Below, piece by piece: positions 32,794-41,600 of a stretch of 64,000 bases of DNA. The DNA comes from UBA1127 sp034422455 (GTDB taxonomy: Bacteria; Chloroflexota; Dehalococcoidia; Lucifugimonadales; UBA1127): positions 12,055 to 76,054 of the forward strand of contig DAOUJQ010000018.1 of assembly GCA_034422455.1 (NCBI GenBank), in the 5' to 3' direction. Position 1 is the first letter of the stretch. The number at the start of each line of letters is the position of its first letter. A program made the translations under genes and the position numbers. The notes below the pieces were generated by a model. That model was not told the DNA's origin. It saw only the letters and a program-made list of their open reading frames with translations, and did not search any database.

Positions 32794-35529
32794 ATGCGGA
32801 GCGTCGATGAACTGAGACAGGGGTTCCTGGACTACTTCCAGGAGCGCGGCCACCTGCTGGTGCCAAGCTCTTCACTGGTGCCCGCCGGCGACCCGACGCT
32901 GCTGTTGACGACCGCCGGCATGGTGCAGTTCAAGCCCTACTTCCTCGGCGAGGCCCCGGCGCCACGCAGCCGCATGACGTCCGTCCAAAAGTGCTTCCGC
33001 ACCACCGACATCGAAGAGGTCGGCGACCACAAGCACCTGACCTTCTTCGAGATGCTGGGCAACTTCTCCGTCGGCGACTACTTCAAACAGGGCGCCATCG
33101 AGTTCGCGTGGGAGTTCGTCACCCAACACCTGGAGCTGCCGCCGGAAAAGCTCTACCTGACGGTCTACACAGACGACGACGAGGCCGAGGCCCTCTGGCT
33201 CGAGACGTCCGGGGCACCGCCGGAGCGCATGTACCGCTACGGCAAGAGCGACAACTGGTGGGGGCCGCCCGGCGCAGAGGGCCCCTGCGGGCCGTGCTCG
33301 GAACTCCACTACGACTTCGGCGAGGCGCTGGGCTGCGCGCCGCTGTCGTCGCCGGCGGAGGTGGCCGCGTGGATTGCGGCCGGCATGAAGCCGGAAGAGC
33401 AGCCGGGGTGCCACCCCAACTGCGACCGCTGCGAACGGTTCGTGGAGTTCTGGAATCTGGTGTTCATGCAGTTCTACCAGGACCTGGAGGGCGAACTGAG
33501 CCCGCTGCCAAAGCCCAACGTCGACACGGGCATGGGGCTGGAGCGAATAGCCATCATCAAGCAGGGCGCGAGCAACATCTTTGACACCGACCTCTATCAG
33601 CCCATCATCGGGAAGGTGGGTGAGCTTGCAGGCGTGCGCTACGGCGCGTCGCTCGACACCGACGTGCCGATGCGCGTCGTGACGGAGCACATTCGCGGCG
33701 CGACGTTCCTCATCAGCGACGGCGTCATCCCCGGCAACGAGGGCCGCGGCTACGTACTGCGGCGGCTGATCCGGCGCGCCGTGCGTTTTGGGCGGAAGCT
33801 CGGCTTGACCGAGCCGTTCCTCGCCGATGTCTCCGGCGTCGTCATCGAACGCATGGGCGGCGCGTACCCCGACCTGGTCCAGAACCGCGCCTTCATCCTG
33901 CGCGTGCTGGAGGGCGAGGAGCAGCAGTTCGGCCGCGTGATGGAGCAGGGGCTCAACATCATGGAGGATGCTCTCTCATCCACCAATGGCCACAGCGGCG
34001 GTGTGCTGTCAGGTTCGCTGGCCTTCACCCTGTACGACACCTACGGATTCCCCGTCGAGGAGACGGTTGAGATCGCCAGGGAGCGCGGGCTGACCGTGAA
34101 CATGGACGAGTTTGAGCGCGAGATGGAGGCCCAGCGCGAGCGGGGCAGGGCCGCGACCGGGGCCCGGCTCGGCAGCGGGGGCGAGGCCAAGATATTCAAG
34201 TACCGCGACCTTGGCGTGGGCCGCGTGACCTTCGTTGGCTACGAGCGGATGACGCAGCAGACGGACCTGCTCGCGCTTCTGACGCCGGAGGGCGATGCCC
34301 TCGACCGCGCCGAGGCCGGCCAGGACGTCGAGGTGGTGATCGCGGAGACGCCGTTCTACGCCGAAGGCGGCGGCCAGGTCGGCGACACCGGCGTCATCCT
34401 GTCGCTGAAGGGCCACATTGACGTGTCCGACACCCAGTCACCCATCGACGGCCTCATCGTGCACAAGGGGCGGGTTCGCAGCGGCGCCTTCGCCACCCGC
34501 GACCAGGTGGAGGCGCGCGTGGACCGGGACCGGCGCATGGACGTCGCCCGGAACCACTCGGCGACACACCTGCTGCACGAGGCGCTGCGGCGCGTGCTGG
34601 GCAGCCATGTCCGGCAGGCGGGATCGCTGGTCGCGCCGGACCGCCTGCGCTTCGACTTCACACACGTGCAGGCCATGACGCCGGAGGAGATCGGCGAGGT
34701 GGACCGATTGGTCAACGAGCAGGTGCGCCGGAACGCGGCTTCCGTCCGCAACGAGCTCGCCTACACGGAGGCGCTGGACGCGGGCTACCTCGCCTTCTTC
34801 GGCGACAAGTACGGCGAGAAGGTGCGCGTCATCGACATGGGGCTGGACGACCCGGACGCCGCAAAGGCCGAGCCCTTCAGCCGGGAGGTCTGCGGCGGCA
34901 CGCACCTGGACCGGCCAGGCGAAGTCGGCCTGTTCCTGATCACCAGCGAGAGCTCCATAGGGTCCGGCATCCGGCGCGTGGAGGCCGTGACGGGCCGCGC
35001 CGCGGAGGACCTCGCCCGGAGCAACCTGGCGGCGCTCGAAGCCGTGGCCTTGGAGCTCGAAACGTCGCCCGCCGACGTGCAGGCCCGCATCGAAGTGCTG
35101 AAGGCCCAGCTCGATGCGGAGCGCCGCCGCGCCGACTCGCTGGAGCGGGCCAACGCGCGCGCCGAGGCGGGCAGCCTGGTGTCGGAGGCGCAGGAGGTAG
35201 GCGGCGTCAGCGTCGTGGCGGCCAGGGTGACCGCGCCGTCGGCGGACGTGCTGCGCGAGATGGCCGTGCACCTGCGCGACCGCATGGGCAGCGGCGTCGT
35301 CATGCTGGGCGCCGTCGCCAACGACAAGCCGCTGCTGGTATCGTTAGTCACACAAGACGTGGTGGACCGGGGGGTCAGCGCCGCCACGCTGGTGCGAGAG
35401 GCCGCAGCCGTGGTCGGCGGCGGCGGCGGCGGCAAGCCGGACATGGCGCAGGCCGGCGGATCCAGGCCAGAGAAGCTGGAAGAGGCCCTGTCGCTGGCGC
35501 CGGAGCTGGTAGGAAAGGCCGTGGGCTAG
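32794..35529 (+). CDS. alaS: Alanyl-tRNA synthetase
   Basis: This 911-residue protein has all AlaRS parts. The catalytic domain contains the motif-2 region TSVQKCFRTTDIEEVG and FFEMLGNFSVGDYFK. The editing domain has HSATHLLHEALRR (HxxxH) and CGGTHLDRPGEVG. The C-terminal C-Ala domain with its Gly-rich GGGGGGKPDMAQAGG stretch is complete. It attaches alanine to tRNA-Ala and clears mischarged Ser/Gly. The ATG at 32794 is chosen; the frame is open back to 32716 but those residues are not conserved. It leads a plus-strand run with the membrane protein, ruvX and gatCA. The CGC-type tRNA-Ala at 58309 is one of its substrates. Confidence 0.97.
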   Translation: MRSVDELRQGFLDYFQERGHLLVPSSSLVPAGDPTLLLTTAGMVQFKPYFLGEAPAPRSRMTSVQKCFRTTDIEEVGDHKHLTFFEMLGNFSVGDYFKQGAIEFAWEFVTQHLELPPEKLYLTVYTDDDEAEALWLETSGAPPERMYRYGKSDNWWGPPGAEGPCGPCSELHYDFGEALGCAPLSSPAEVAAWIAAGMKPEEQPGCHPNCDRCERFVEFWNLVFMQFYQDLEGELSPLPKPNVDTGMGLERIAIIKQGASNIFDTDLYQPIIGKVGELAGVRYGASLDTDVPMRVVTEHIRGATFLISDGVIPGNEGRGYVLRRLIRRAVRFGRKLGLTEPFLADVSGVVIERMGGAYPDLVQNRAFILRVLEGEEQQFGRVMEQGLNIMEDALSSTNGHSGGVLSGSLAFTLYDTYGFPVEETVEIARERGLTVNMDEFEREMEAQRERGRAATGARLGSGGEAKIFKYRDLGVGRVTFVGYERMTQQTDLLALLTPEGDALDRAEAGQDVEVVIAETPFYAEGGGQVGDTGVILSLKGHIDVSDTQSPIDGLIVHKGRVRSGAFATRDQVEARVDRDRRMDVARNHSATHLLHEALRRVLGSHVRQAGSLVAPDRLRFDFTHVQAMTPEEIGEVDRLVNEQVRRNAASVRNELAYTEALDAGYLAFFGDKYGEKVRVIDMGLDDPDAAKAEPFSREVCGGTHLDRPGEVGLFLITSESSIGSGIRRVEAVTGRAAEDLARSNLAALEAVALELETSPADVQARIEVLKAQLDAERRRADSLERANARAEAGSLVSEAQEVGGVSVVAARVTAPSADVLREMAVHLRDRMGSGVVMLGAVANDKPLLVSLVTQDVVDRGVSAATLVREAAAVVGGGGGGKPDMAQAGGSRPEKLEEALSLAPELVGKAVG

Positions 35530-35587
35530 GGGGGAACAAGTCCATCGCCGCGCGGCGGGACCGCGCAAGGCCGGGAGTTTGGGAGCC

Positions 35588-36241
35588 ATGAGCGAGTCAT
35601 TGGTAGCGCTAGCAGTCTTCGAGGGGTTCTGGGGGCAGATCTTCGAGTACTGGCCCTTCTTCCTCACCGTGGGGGCCACGCTGGTCTTTGGAGCGATTTC
35701 CATAGGGGCCGACCTCTGGTGGCGCAAGGAGATTCCTCCCCCGGAAGGCGCGTTGCCCCGGGTGGAGATCCCCGTAGACCCACGAGTGCCGTTCAGGCGG
35801 TGGATCAGCCGAGGCAGGACGATGTTGCGGTTTGGCTCCGGCATCGGCATATTCTTTGGGCTCATCTACGCCAGCTTCGCCATCAGTCCGCAGGGTCTGA
35901 ATGACCAGTTCGGGTTGCAGCAGGAGACGGACCCGGAGCTCGTCGCCGGATCGCTCATTGCGCTGGGCGCCCTAATCGTGGCGTTCGCGTCTACGGTCTA
36001 TCTCCGGAACCGGCTCCAGATTCAGTTGGGAGTGCTTGTGGTGGCTGCTGTCCTGGCGATGATCAGCCCTTGGATCGTCACGGGCGACATCACGAAGCTG
36101 TTCGCGAGCGCTGGCGTCGTAGGCGCCCCGGTCCTCTTCATGGTGCTGGGTATCGGATACACCTACTACGGCCTGCAGGGACTGCGCGCACTGGCGCGCC
36201 CGCCGAGCGGCACCGCTCCGGCGAGCAGCCAGGCCCCGTGA
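35588..36241 (+). CDS. Hypothetical membrane protein
   Basis: About 217 residues. There are about five hydrophobic stretches: YWPFFLTVGATLVFGAISIG (near 21-40), GSGIGIFFGLIYASFAIS (near 83-100), SLIALGALIVAFASTVYL, VLVVAAVLAMISPWIV, and APVLFMVLGIGYTYYGL. I do not recognise the family. The ATG at 35588 is chosen; an in-frame start 9 bp earlier is possible. Its end overlaps the ruvX start by 4 bp, so translation is probably coupled. Confidence 0.7.
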   Translation: MSESLVALAVFEGFWGQIFEYWPFFLTVGATLVFGAISIGADLWWRKEIPPPEGALPRVEIPVDPRVPFRRWISRGRTMLRFGSGIGIFFGLIYASFAISPQGLNDQFGLQQETDPELVAGSLIALGALIVAFASTVYLRNRLQIQLGVLVVAAVLAMISPWIVTGDITKLFASAGVVGAPVLFMVLGIGYTYYGLQGLRALARPPSGTAPASSQAP

Positions 36242-36654
36242 CGCGTGTCCTGGGCCTCGACGTCGGCGACCGGCGCATCGGCGTCGCGCTGAGCGACCCC
36301 ACCGGCGCGCTGGCGACGCCCCTGGGCGCCATCGAGCGGCGACCGTCGCGACCGGGCGAGGACGCCGTCGCCGAGCTGGCGAGCAGGCATGAGGCCACCG
36401 CCATCGTCGTAGGCATGCCGGTGTCCCTGAGCGGCGAGCTCGGCCCGCAGGCGATGGCCGTTCAGGCCTTCTGCGACGCCCTCCGCGAGGCCTGCCCGCT
36501 GCCCATTCACACGGTCAACGAGCAGTACACGTCGGCGGAGGCGGAGCAGCGCCTGCGAGACGTGGGCGTCGAGCCGTCGCGAGACCGCGCCCGGGTCGAC
36601 GCACTTGCCGCGGCGATCATCCTGCAGGAGTGGCTGGATACCCGCTTACCTTGA
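36238..36654 (+). CDS. ruvX: RuvX/YqgF family putative Holliday junction resolvase / pre-16S rRNA nuclease
   Basis: This 138-residue protein has the YqgF RNase-H-like fold: an N-terminal GLDVGDRRIGVALSDPTG with the first catalytic Asp, a central VVGMPVSLSGELGPQ strand, then VNEQYTSAEAEQRL with the Glu, and DALAAAIILQEWL with the final Asp. Family members process the 5' end of 16S rRNA (shown in Escherichia coli) and were once proposed as resolvases. The start is a GTG that overlaps the preceding gene's stop (GTGA). It sits upstream of gatC, a frequent neighbour in such clusters. Confidence 0.92.
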   Translation: MTRVLGLDVGDRRIGVALSDPTGALATPLGAIERRPSRPGEDAVAELASRHEATAIVVGMPVSLSGELGPQAMAVQAFCDALREACPLPIHTVNEQYTSAEAEQRLRDVGVEPSRDRARVDALAAAIILQEWLDTRLP

Positions 36655-36715
36655 AGGGCAGGTATGCCTCTGCTACACTGCCTACGGTTTTCGTAACGCA
36701 TTTGTGGGGGATTCC

Positions 36716-37006
36716 ATGGCCCTTTCCCGCGAGGAAGTCCTGCACCTGGCAGACATCTACCACATCTACCTGTCCAACGACGAGGTGGAGGTGATGCGGG
36801 AGCAGCTGGGCAGCATCCTGGAACAGTTCGAGGCCCTGAGCGAGTTGGACACGGATGGCGTGGAGCCGACCAGCCACGCGGTCCCGCTGTCGACCGTCAT
36901 GCGCGAGGACGTGCCCCGCGACCCCTATTCCACGGAGCAGGTGCTCAGCAACGCCCCCGACTCCTACGGGCAGTATTTCCAGGTCCGCACGGTGCTGGAG
37001 GACTAG
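36716..37006 (+). CDS. gatC: Aspartyl/glutamyl-tRNA amidotransferase subunit C
   Basis: This 96-residue protein shows the GatC pattern: the N-terminal LSREEVLHLADIYHIYLSND helix, the EQLGSILEQFEALSELDTDG helix-turn, and the C-terminal VMREDVPRDPYSTEQVLSNA segment that wraps GatA. It stabilises GatA in the GatCAB enzyme that amidates Glu-tRNA-Gln and Asp-tRNA-Asn. ATG at 36716 with a GGGGG purine run before it. Its TAG stop abuts the gatA start (TAG then GTG). gatB is not in this window. Confidence 0.93.
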   Translation: MALSREEVLHLADIYHIYLSNDEVEVMREQLGSILEQFEALSELDTDGVEPTSHAVPLSTVMREDVPRDPYSTEQVLSNAPDSYGQYFQVRTVLED

Positions 37007-38470
37007 GTGGAACCCTTTGACCTCACCATCCACGAGGCCCGCGCCCTGCTTGACTCCCGCGAACTCTCCGCCGCCGAGCTCACCGAGGCCGTGCTGGGCC
37101 GCATCGCTGCAGTGGAGCCGCAGGTCGGCGCCTTTGTCACCTTGACAGAGGACGTGGCCCGCGAGGCGGCCGCGGCGGCGGGCCGGTCGATCGCGGACGG
37201 GAGCACCACGCCGCTCACGGGCATCCCCATGCAGATCAAGGACGTCATGTCCACCAAGGGCATCCGAACCACGTGCTCGTCCCATATCCTCGAGAACTTT
37301 GTGCCCCTCTACGACGCGGCCGTCGTCGAGCGCCTCTACTCCCAGGGCCCGGTGCTCATGGGCAAGGGCAACATGGACGAGTTCGCCATGGGCTCGTCGA
37401 CGGAGAACTCCGCATTCCACGTTACGCACAACCCGTGGGCGCTCGACCGGGTGCCCGGCGGCTCCAGCGGGGGCAGCGCGGCGGCGGTCGCGGCGGGCGA
37501 GGCCTTCTTCTCGCTCGGCAGCGACACGGGCGGCAGCATCCGGCAGCCCGCAGCGCTCTGCGGCATCACCGGCCTCAAGCCCACCTACGGCCTCGTCAGC
37601 CGCTATGGGCTCGTAGCCTTCGCAAGCTCACTGGACCAGATCGGCCCCCTGACCCGCGACGTGGAGGACTGTGCGACCGTGCTCAACGCCATCGCCGGTC
37701 ACGACCCCCGCGACTCGACGTCCATCCCCGGCGGCCGGCCGGACTACACGCAGGCGCTGTCGGGCGACATCAGGGGCATGCGGCTGGGCATCCCGCGCGA
37801 GTACTTCGGCGACGGCATAGACGCGCCCATCGACGCCGCAGTGAAGCAGGCCATCGGCGTGCTGCAGGACGCGGGGGCGGTTGTGGAGGAGTGCTCCCTG
37901 CCCCTCACGTCGTACGCCCTTGCCGTCTACTACATCATCGCGCCGTCCGAGTGCTCCACGAACCTCGCGCGGTACGACGGCGTGAAGTACGGCTACTCGG
38001 TCGATGACGCCTCTACGGCGTGGGAGACGCAGGAGTGGACACGGTCGCGCGGTTTCGGGCCGGAGGTGAAGCGGCGCATCATGCTCGGCACATACGCCCT
38101 CTCCGCCGGCTACTACGACGCCTACTACCTGAAGGCGCTCAAGGTGCGCACGCTGATTCGCCGCGAGTTCGAGGAGGCATTCTCGCGGTTCGACGCGCTG
38201 ATCACGCCGACGACGCCGACGGTGGCCTTTCGCATCGGCGAGAAGACGAACGATCCCGTCGCCATGTACAAGAGCGACGTGCTGACGATTCCCGTAAACA
38301 TCGCGGGCATACCGTGCATCTCGGTGCCGTGCGGCTTCTCGGAGGGGCTACCCATCGGCATGCAGGTCATGGGCCCGACGCTCGGCGAGGAGGCCATCCT
38401 TCGCGTGGCCCACGCCTACCAGCAGGCGACCGAATGGCACCGCCAGCGGCCGGAGGGGCTGGGAGGTTAG
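37007..38470 (+). CDS. gatA: Aspartyl/glutamyl-tRNA amidotransferase subunit A
   Basis: 487 residues with the amidase-signature Ser-Ser-Lys triad. The Lys lies in IPMQIKDVMSTKG, and the Gly/Ser-rich signature is PGGSSGGSAAAVAAGEAFF followed by SLGSDTGGSIRQPA, leading into GITGLKPTYGLVSRYGL. GatA hydrolyses glutamine to supply ammonia to GatB. The GTG start follows gatC without a gap. It converges with the NYN-domain gene, overlapping by 4 bp. Confidence 0.96.
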   Translation: MEPFDLTIHEARALLDSRELSAAELTEAVLGRIAAVEPQVGAFVTLTEDVAREAAAAAGRSIADGSTTPLTGIPMQIKDVMSTKGIRTTCSSHILENFVPLYDAAVVERLYSQGPVLMGKGNMDEFAMGSSTENSAFHVTHNPWALDRVPGGSSGGSAAAVAAGEAFFSLGSDTGGSIRQPAALCGITGLKPTYGLVSRYGLVAFASSLDQIGPLTRDVEDCATVLNAIAGHDPRDSTSIPGGRPDYTQALSGDIRGMRLGIPREYFGDGIDAPIDAAVKQAIGVLQDAGAVVEECSLPLTSYALAVYYIIAPSECSTNLARYDGVKYGYSVDDASTAWETQEWTRSRGFGPEVKRRIMLGTYALSAGYYDAYYLKALKVRTLIRREFEEAFSRFDALITPTTPTVAFRIGEKTNDPVAMYKSDVLTIPVNIAGIPCISVPCGFSEGLPIGMQVMGPTLGEEAILRVAHAYQQATEWHRQRPEGLGG

Positions 38471-39042
38471 GGGTCAAGCTGGCGTGCGGAGTCTACCAGT
38501 TCCTGGGAGATTAGTACCCGTTCGTCAGCTTCGCGCCACAAATCCGTGTGGTAGGTGGGGCCGTGGTAGAGTCGGACCAAGACTCCCTCTGCCTTGGCCG
38601 CCGAAATGGCGGGGATGAAATCGCTATCTCCGGCGACGAGGACTGCTTCTTGAATCGCTCCTTTTGTGGCAAGTGAAACCAGATCAACGCCTAGCAAAAT
38701 GTCCACCCGCTTCTGCTCAAAGACCGTGTTGCCATCGCTATCCCAACCTCTGCGTTGCAGTCTTCCCAGGCGAACGGCAAATCTCGGTAGCCCCTCCAGC
38801 GCATCAAAGAATTTTCGTTGGGCGGCAAAGCGTGTACGTTCTTCCGGGGTTGGAGGGTTGCTCTGATAGACGGGGCAATCGTAGTAGTAGCTTCTAAGCA
38901 ACCTGGAGCCGGTGGCTGCCAATTGAGCAAATTGGCCCATATCTATTCGCGCACCACCATGTCCCACTCTAAGGACTTGCCTTAGGTAGTTCGCATCAAT
39001 AAACACGGCGGTGCGATTGGCCAAATCGATTATGCTCAGCAA
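38467..39042 (-). CDS. NYN-domain (LabA/DUF88-like) protein
   Basis: About 191 residues with the NYN fold. The N-terminal RTAVFIDANYLRQVLRVGH supplies the first Asp, a central KRVDILLGVDLVSLATKG motif the second, and AVLVAGDSDFIPAISAAKAE the GDSDF motif with the last two acidic residues. NYN proteins are PIN-like RNA nucleases; acidic residues coordinate Mg. The start is uncertain (TTG at 39042, or another TTG near 39024). It is less GC-rich than neighbours. Two palindromic repeats lie 44-125 bp upstream. Convergent with gatA. Confidence 0.8.
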   Translation of the reverse strand: MLSIIDLANRTAVFIDANYLRQVLRVGHGGARIDMGQFAQLAATGSRLLRSYYYDCPVYQSNPPTPEERTRFAAQRKFFDALEGLPRFAVRLGRLQRRGWDSDGNTVFEQKRVDILLGVDLVSLATKGAIQEAVLVAGDSDFIPAISAAKAEGVLVRLYHGPTYHTDLWREADERVLISQELVDSARQLDP

Positions 39043-39085
39043 AAAGAAGTGGGATGCCCGAAATCTCGCCGCATCCCACCCCTTG

Positions 39086-39167
39086 TAGTAACCTGACGTG
39101 CGTCCTAGGAACGGACGCCAGGGGTTCTAGTAACCTGACGTGCGCAATTGTGAGCGGACGCCAGGGG
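39086..39167. repeat. Two tandem 42-bp palindromic repeats
   Basis: Two copies, at 39086-39124 and 39128-39167, read TAGTAACCTGACGTGCG, a variable middle of ~9-10 bp, then CGGACGCCAGGGG. Arms CCTGACGTGCG and CGGACGCCAGG pair at 9 of 11 positions, so each copy can form a hairpin. They lie just upstream of the NYN gene and could be its operator, or a small mobile repeat. Confidence 0.75.
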
Positions 39168-39209
39168 GTATAACAACTCTATGCTATCGTAATTACCGCA
39201 ATTGTCAAG

Positions 39210-40463
39210 TTAATTTGGCCGCGATTCTCTAGTCCCTCCACCTCGCCAGCGCGTCTCCGGCGCCCAGATCGCGATCAGCATGGCGCTCACCAAGAGCCAC
39301 GCGGCCACGATCACAAAGGTGCCCTGGAAACTCCACCACTGCGCGAGCCCGCCTACGGCCAGGGGCGCCACAAAGCCGCCCGCCGCCTGAAACAGCGACC
39401 ACACGCCCAGGAACGTGCCCCGCTGCTGTGCGGGCGAGATGTCCATCGCGTAGGTCTGCGCCGTCCCCTGGCTCATGCCCCACGCGATGCCGTACACGGA
39501 CACCATGACCAATAACAGCACATAGGTGTCGCTGAAGCTGAGCAGGTAGGCGGAGACGGCCAGTATCGCCAGTCCCGGAACGAGGGCGAACTTGCGTCCG
39601 TACCCGTCGCTTACCATGCCACTCGGGAAGGCGACGAAGACGGAGATGAGCCCGCCGACGCCAATGAGCGTGCCGATGCTCGCCTCGTTCAGGTTTGCAA
39701 GCTCCTGGGCGTAGATGGGCAGCAGCCCGCTGAACACGCCCTGCCCCATCATGCTCACCGCGAACGTTGCGAGGATCACGAGAATGAACGCCCTTGTCAG
39801 GAAAGGCCGGATGGCCGCCAGACTGAGCCGCGATCCCTGCCGTCGCGGCGCGTCCGCAGCACCCTCAATGCGACTCTCCTTGATGAGATAGAGCGTGATG
39901 AACAGGGTCAGGAACTTGGCTACCCCGTTGACCAGGAAGATGGTCCTGATGTCAAAGAACGCCGCCACCAGCGCGCCCAGGAGCGGGCCCGTGATCTGTC
40001 CCGCCCGCATGGACATGCCGCGCATCGCGACGACGCGGCCCCGCACATGTTGCTCCGTCACATCGGCAATGAGGATGTTGGCGCTGGTGTTCCACATGGC
40101 GATGCCGACTCCGCCGATGAACTCCAGCACAAAGAACTCGATGTAGCTGTCGGCGAAGAAAGACAGGAAGCCCGTAGCCCCCCGTACGGCCGCGCCCGAA
40201 ATGAGCAGCGGCCGGCGCCCCCACCGATCCGTCATGAAGCCGGTTATCGGCGATGAGACCAGGCGGGCGATTGCGCTGAAAGCGAGAAGCACAGTGACCA
40301 AAAAGAGGCTGCCTTCCAGCTCGTAGGCAAAGAGGGGACGGGCCAGGTTCTGAGCCCCGGTGCCGGTGCCCCATACCAGGAAGGCTGCGTAGATGGGCAG
40401 CGTGCGGGCGCTGAAGACGCCTGACGGGCGGGGGCGAGGTGAGGTCGGATTCGCGTCAGCCAA
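39210..40463 (-). CDS. MFS transporter
   Basis: This 417-residue protein has twelve predicted membrane helices and MFS signatures: FMTDRWGRRPLLISG in the loop after the second helix (motif A), an equivalent SGMVSDGYGRKFALVPG after the eighth, and GFVAPLAVGGLAQWW near the end. MFS proteins export or import small solutes using the proton gradient; the substrate is not evident. The start is a TTG at 40463 with no good ribosome site. It runs on the minus strand upstream of the NYN repeats. It is one of two MFS genes in the window; the second is at 49284-50579. Confidence 0.85.
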   Translation of the reverse strand: MADANPTSPRPRPSGVFSARTLPIYAAFLVWGTGTGAQNLARPLFAYELEGSLFLVTVLLAFSAIARLVSSPITGFMTDRWGRRPLLISGAAVRGATGFLSFFADSYIEFFVLEFIGGVGIAMWNTSANILIADVTEQHVRGRVVAMRGMSMRAGQITGPLLGALVAAFFDIRTIFLVNGVAKFLTLFITLYLIKESRIEGAADAPRRQGSRLSLAAIRPFLTRAFILVILATFAVSMMGQGVFSGLLPIYAQELANLNEASIGTLIGVGGLISVFVAFPSGMVSDGYGRKFALVPGLAILAVSAYLLSFSDTYVLLLVMVSVYGIAWGMSQGTAQTYAMDISPAQQRGTFLGVWSLFQAAGGFVAPLAVGGLAQWWSFQGTFVIVAAWLLVSAMLIAIWAPETRWRGGGTRESRPN

Positions 40464-40506
40464 AGTGGAAGTCAGTATAGCGCGGTGGGCCGTGCCCGGA
40501 AACGCG

Positions 40507-40929
40507 TCAGCCTATCTCCGTCACCAGCGCCTGTACGCGCTCGCCTATCTCGTCGAAGATCTGCCACGCGGCCTTCGGGTGGTCGACCGGGTCCGGCAGG
40601 TCCCACACCGTCAGCTTGCCCGACTCGGTGAGGAAGGCCGGGACTTCCTCCGTTGGCAGGATGGCAATGATGCGGTCAGCCGCCGTGACAAGCTCCGGCG
40701 TGAGCTGCGTCCGTTCCTTCTCCGAGATGTCCACGCCCTTCTCCAGCATGTACGGCAGCGAGTGTTGCGAATTGTCCTTCAGCTTGTTGGACGCCGGCTT
40801 GTTCCGGGCCATCGACTCGTCCACGCGCAGCCCGCTGCTGCAGACCTGGTGACTGGACGCGCGCTCGAAGTAGGCCTCGGCCACCTGGCTTCGGCCGACG
40901 TTGGCCTGGCAAACGAACATAACGAGCAT
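40507..40929 (-). CDS. Low-molecular-weight phosphatase / arsenate reductase-like protein
   Basis: This 140-residue protein has the LMW-PTP P-loop MFVCQANVGRSQ (C7 and R13 of the CX5R loop) and the LPDPVDHPK acid loop. That architecture is shared by LMW protein tyrosine phosphatases and thioredoxin-linked arsenate reductases (ArsC). The extra Cys residues needed for the arsenate-reductase relay are not clearly present, so a phosphatase is equally likely. It stands between an MFS gene and an acetyltransferase gene, all on the minus strand. Confidence 0.85.
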   Translation of the reverse strand: MLVMFVCQANVGRSQVAEAYFERASSHQVCSSGLRVDESMARNKPASNKLKDNSQHSLPYMLEKGVDISEKERTQLTPELVTAADRIIAILPTEEVPAFLTESGKLTVWDLPDPVDHPKAAWQIFDEIGERVQALVTEIG

Positions 40930-40997
40930 GCCGTCGCTCCTGTCGGTGAAAGGTGGGGCGCCACGGGCATTGTACCCGTTGCAGAGAGAAAAACGCC

Positions 40998-41528
40998 CTA
41001 CTCTTCACCAAAAACCGGTGAGAAGTAAACGGTCCCCTTTACGCCGTCAAGGGCCCCGGGCTCCAGCGCCATCACCATGCGGGACTCTTCCCGCCGACCC
41101 AGCACCATCTCGATGCCCAACGGCCTGCCACGCTGGAACCCGAAGCGCGGGTAGTAGGACGAGTGGCCAATGACCACGGCAATGGTGTGCCCCTGCCGCC
41201 GGCATGCGGCGAAGCCCTCCTCCACCAGCTGCGACCCGATGCCCTGCTGCTGCAAGTCCGGGTGCACGGCGAGAGGCCCGAGCGCCGCTGCAGGAATGGT
41301 CCCGCCCTCTGTCTCGATGTAGGCTGCGCTGAAGATGATATGCCCGACGACTCCCCCCTCGCGCACAGCCACAAGCGACAGCTCCGGGTTGAAACTCTCC
41401 TCCGCCCGGAGCGCGTCAATCAGGTCGGCCTCGCCCTCGTCGTCGTTTGCAAAGGCCAGGTTGACCACCTCCCGCACGGCGGGGTAGTCTTCCCGGGTCT
41501 CAGGGCGCACGATGACGCTTTCCAACAA
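40998..41528 (-). CDS. GNAT family N-acetyltransferase (YhbS-like)
   Basis: This 176-residue protein has the GNAT pattern: the N-terminal VIVRPETREDYPAVREVV, a central VVGHIIFSAAYIETEG strand region, and the acetyl-CoA loop LAVHPDLQQQGIGSQLVEEG (Q-x-x-G-I-G). The later VVIGHSSYYPRFGFQRGRPL is typical of YhbS-like members. It would acetylate an amine of an unidentified substrate. The TTG start at 41528 has AAGGAGG just upstream. Confidence 0.88.
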   Translation of the reverse strand: MLESVIVRPETREDYPAVREVVNLAFANDDEGEADLIDALRAEESFNPELSLVAVREGGVVGHIIFSAAYIETEGGTIPAAALGPLAVHPDLQQQGIGSQLVEEGFAACRRQGHTIAVVIGHSSYYPRFGFQRGRPLGIEMVLGRREESRMVMALEPGALDGVKGTVYFSPVFGEE

Positions 41529-41600
41529 GGCCTCCTTGACGGACTAGTGACTGCACTTTAGCACACGGGCTATGGCCGCTGACGAGAACCCGGCCGTTCC

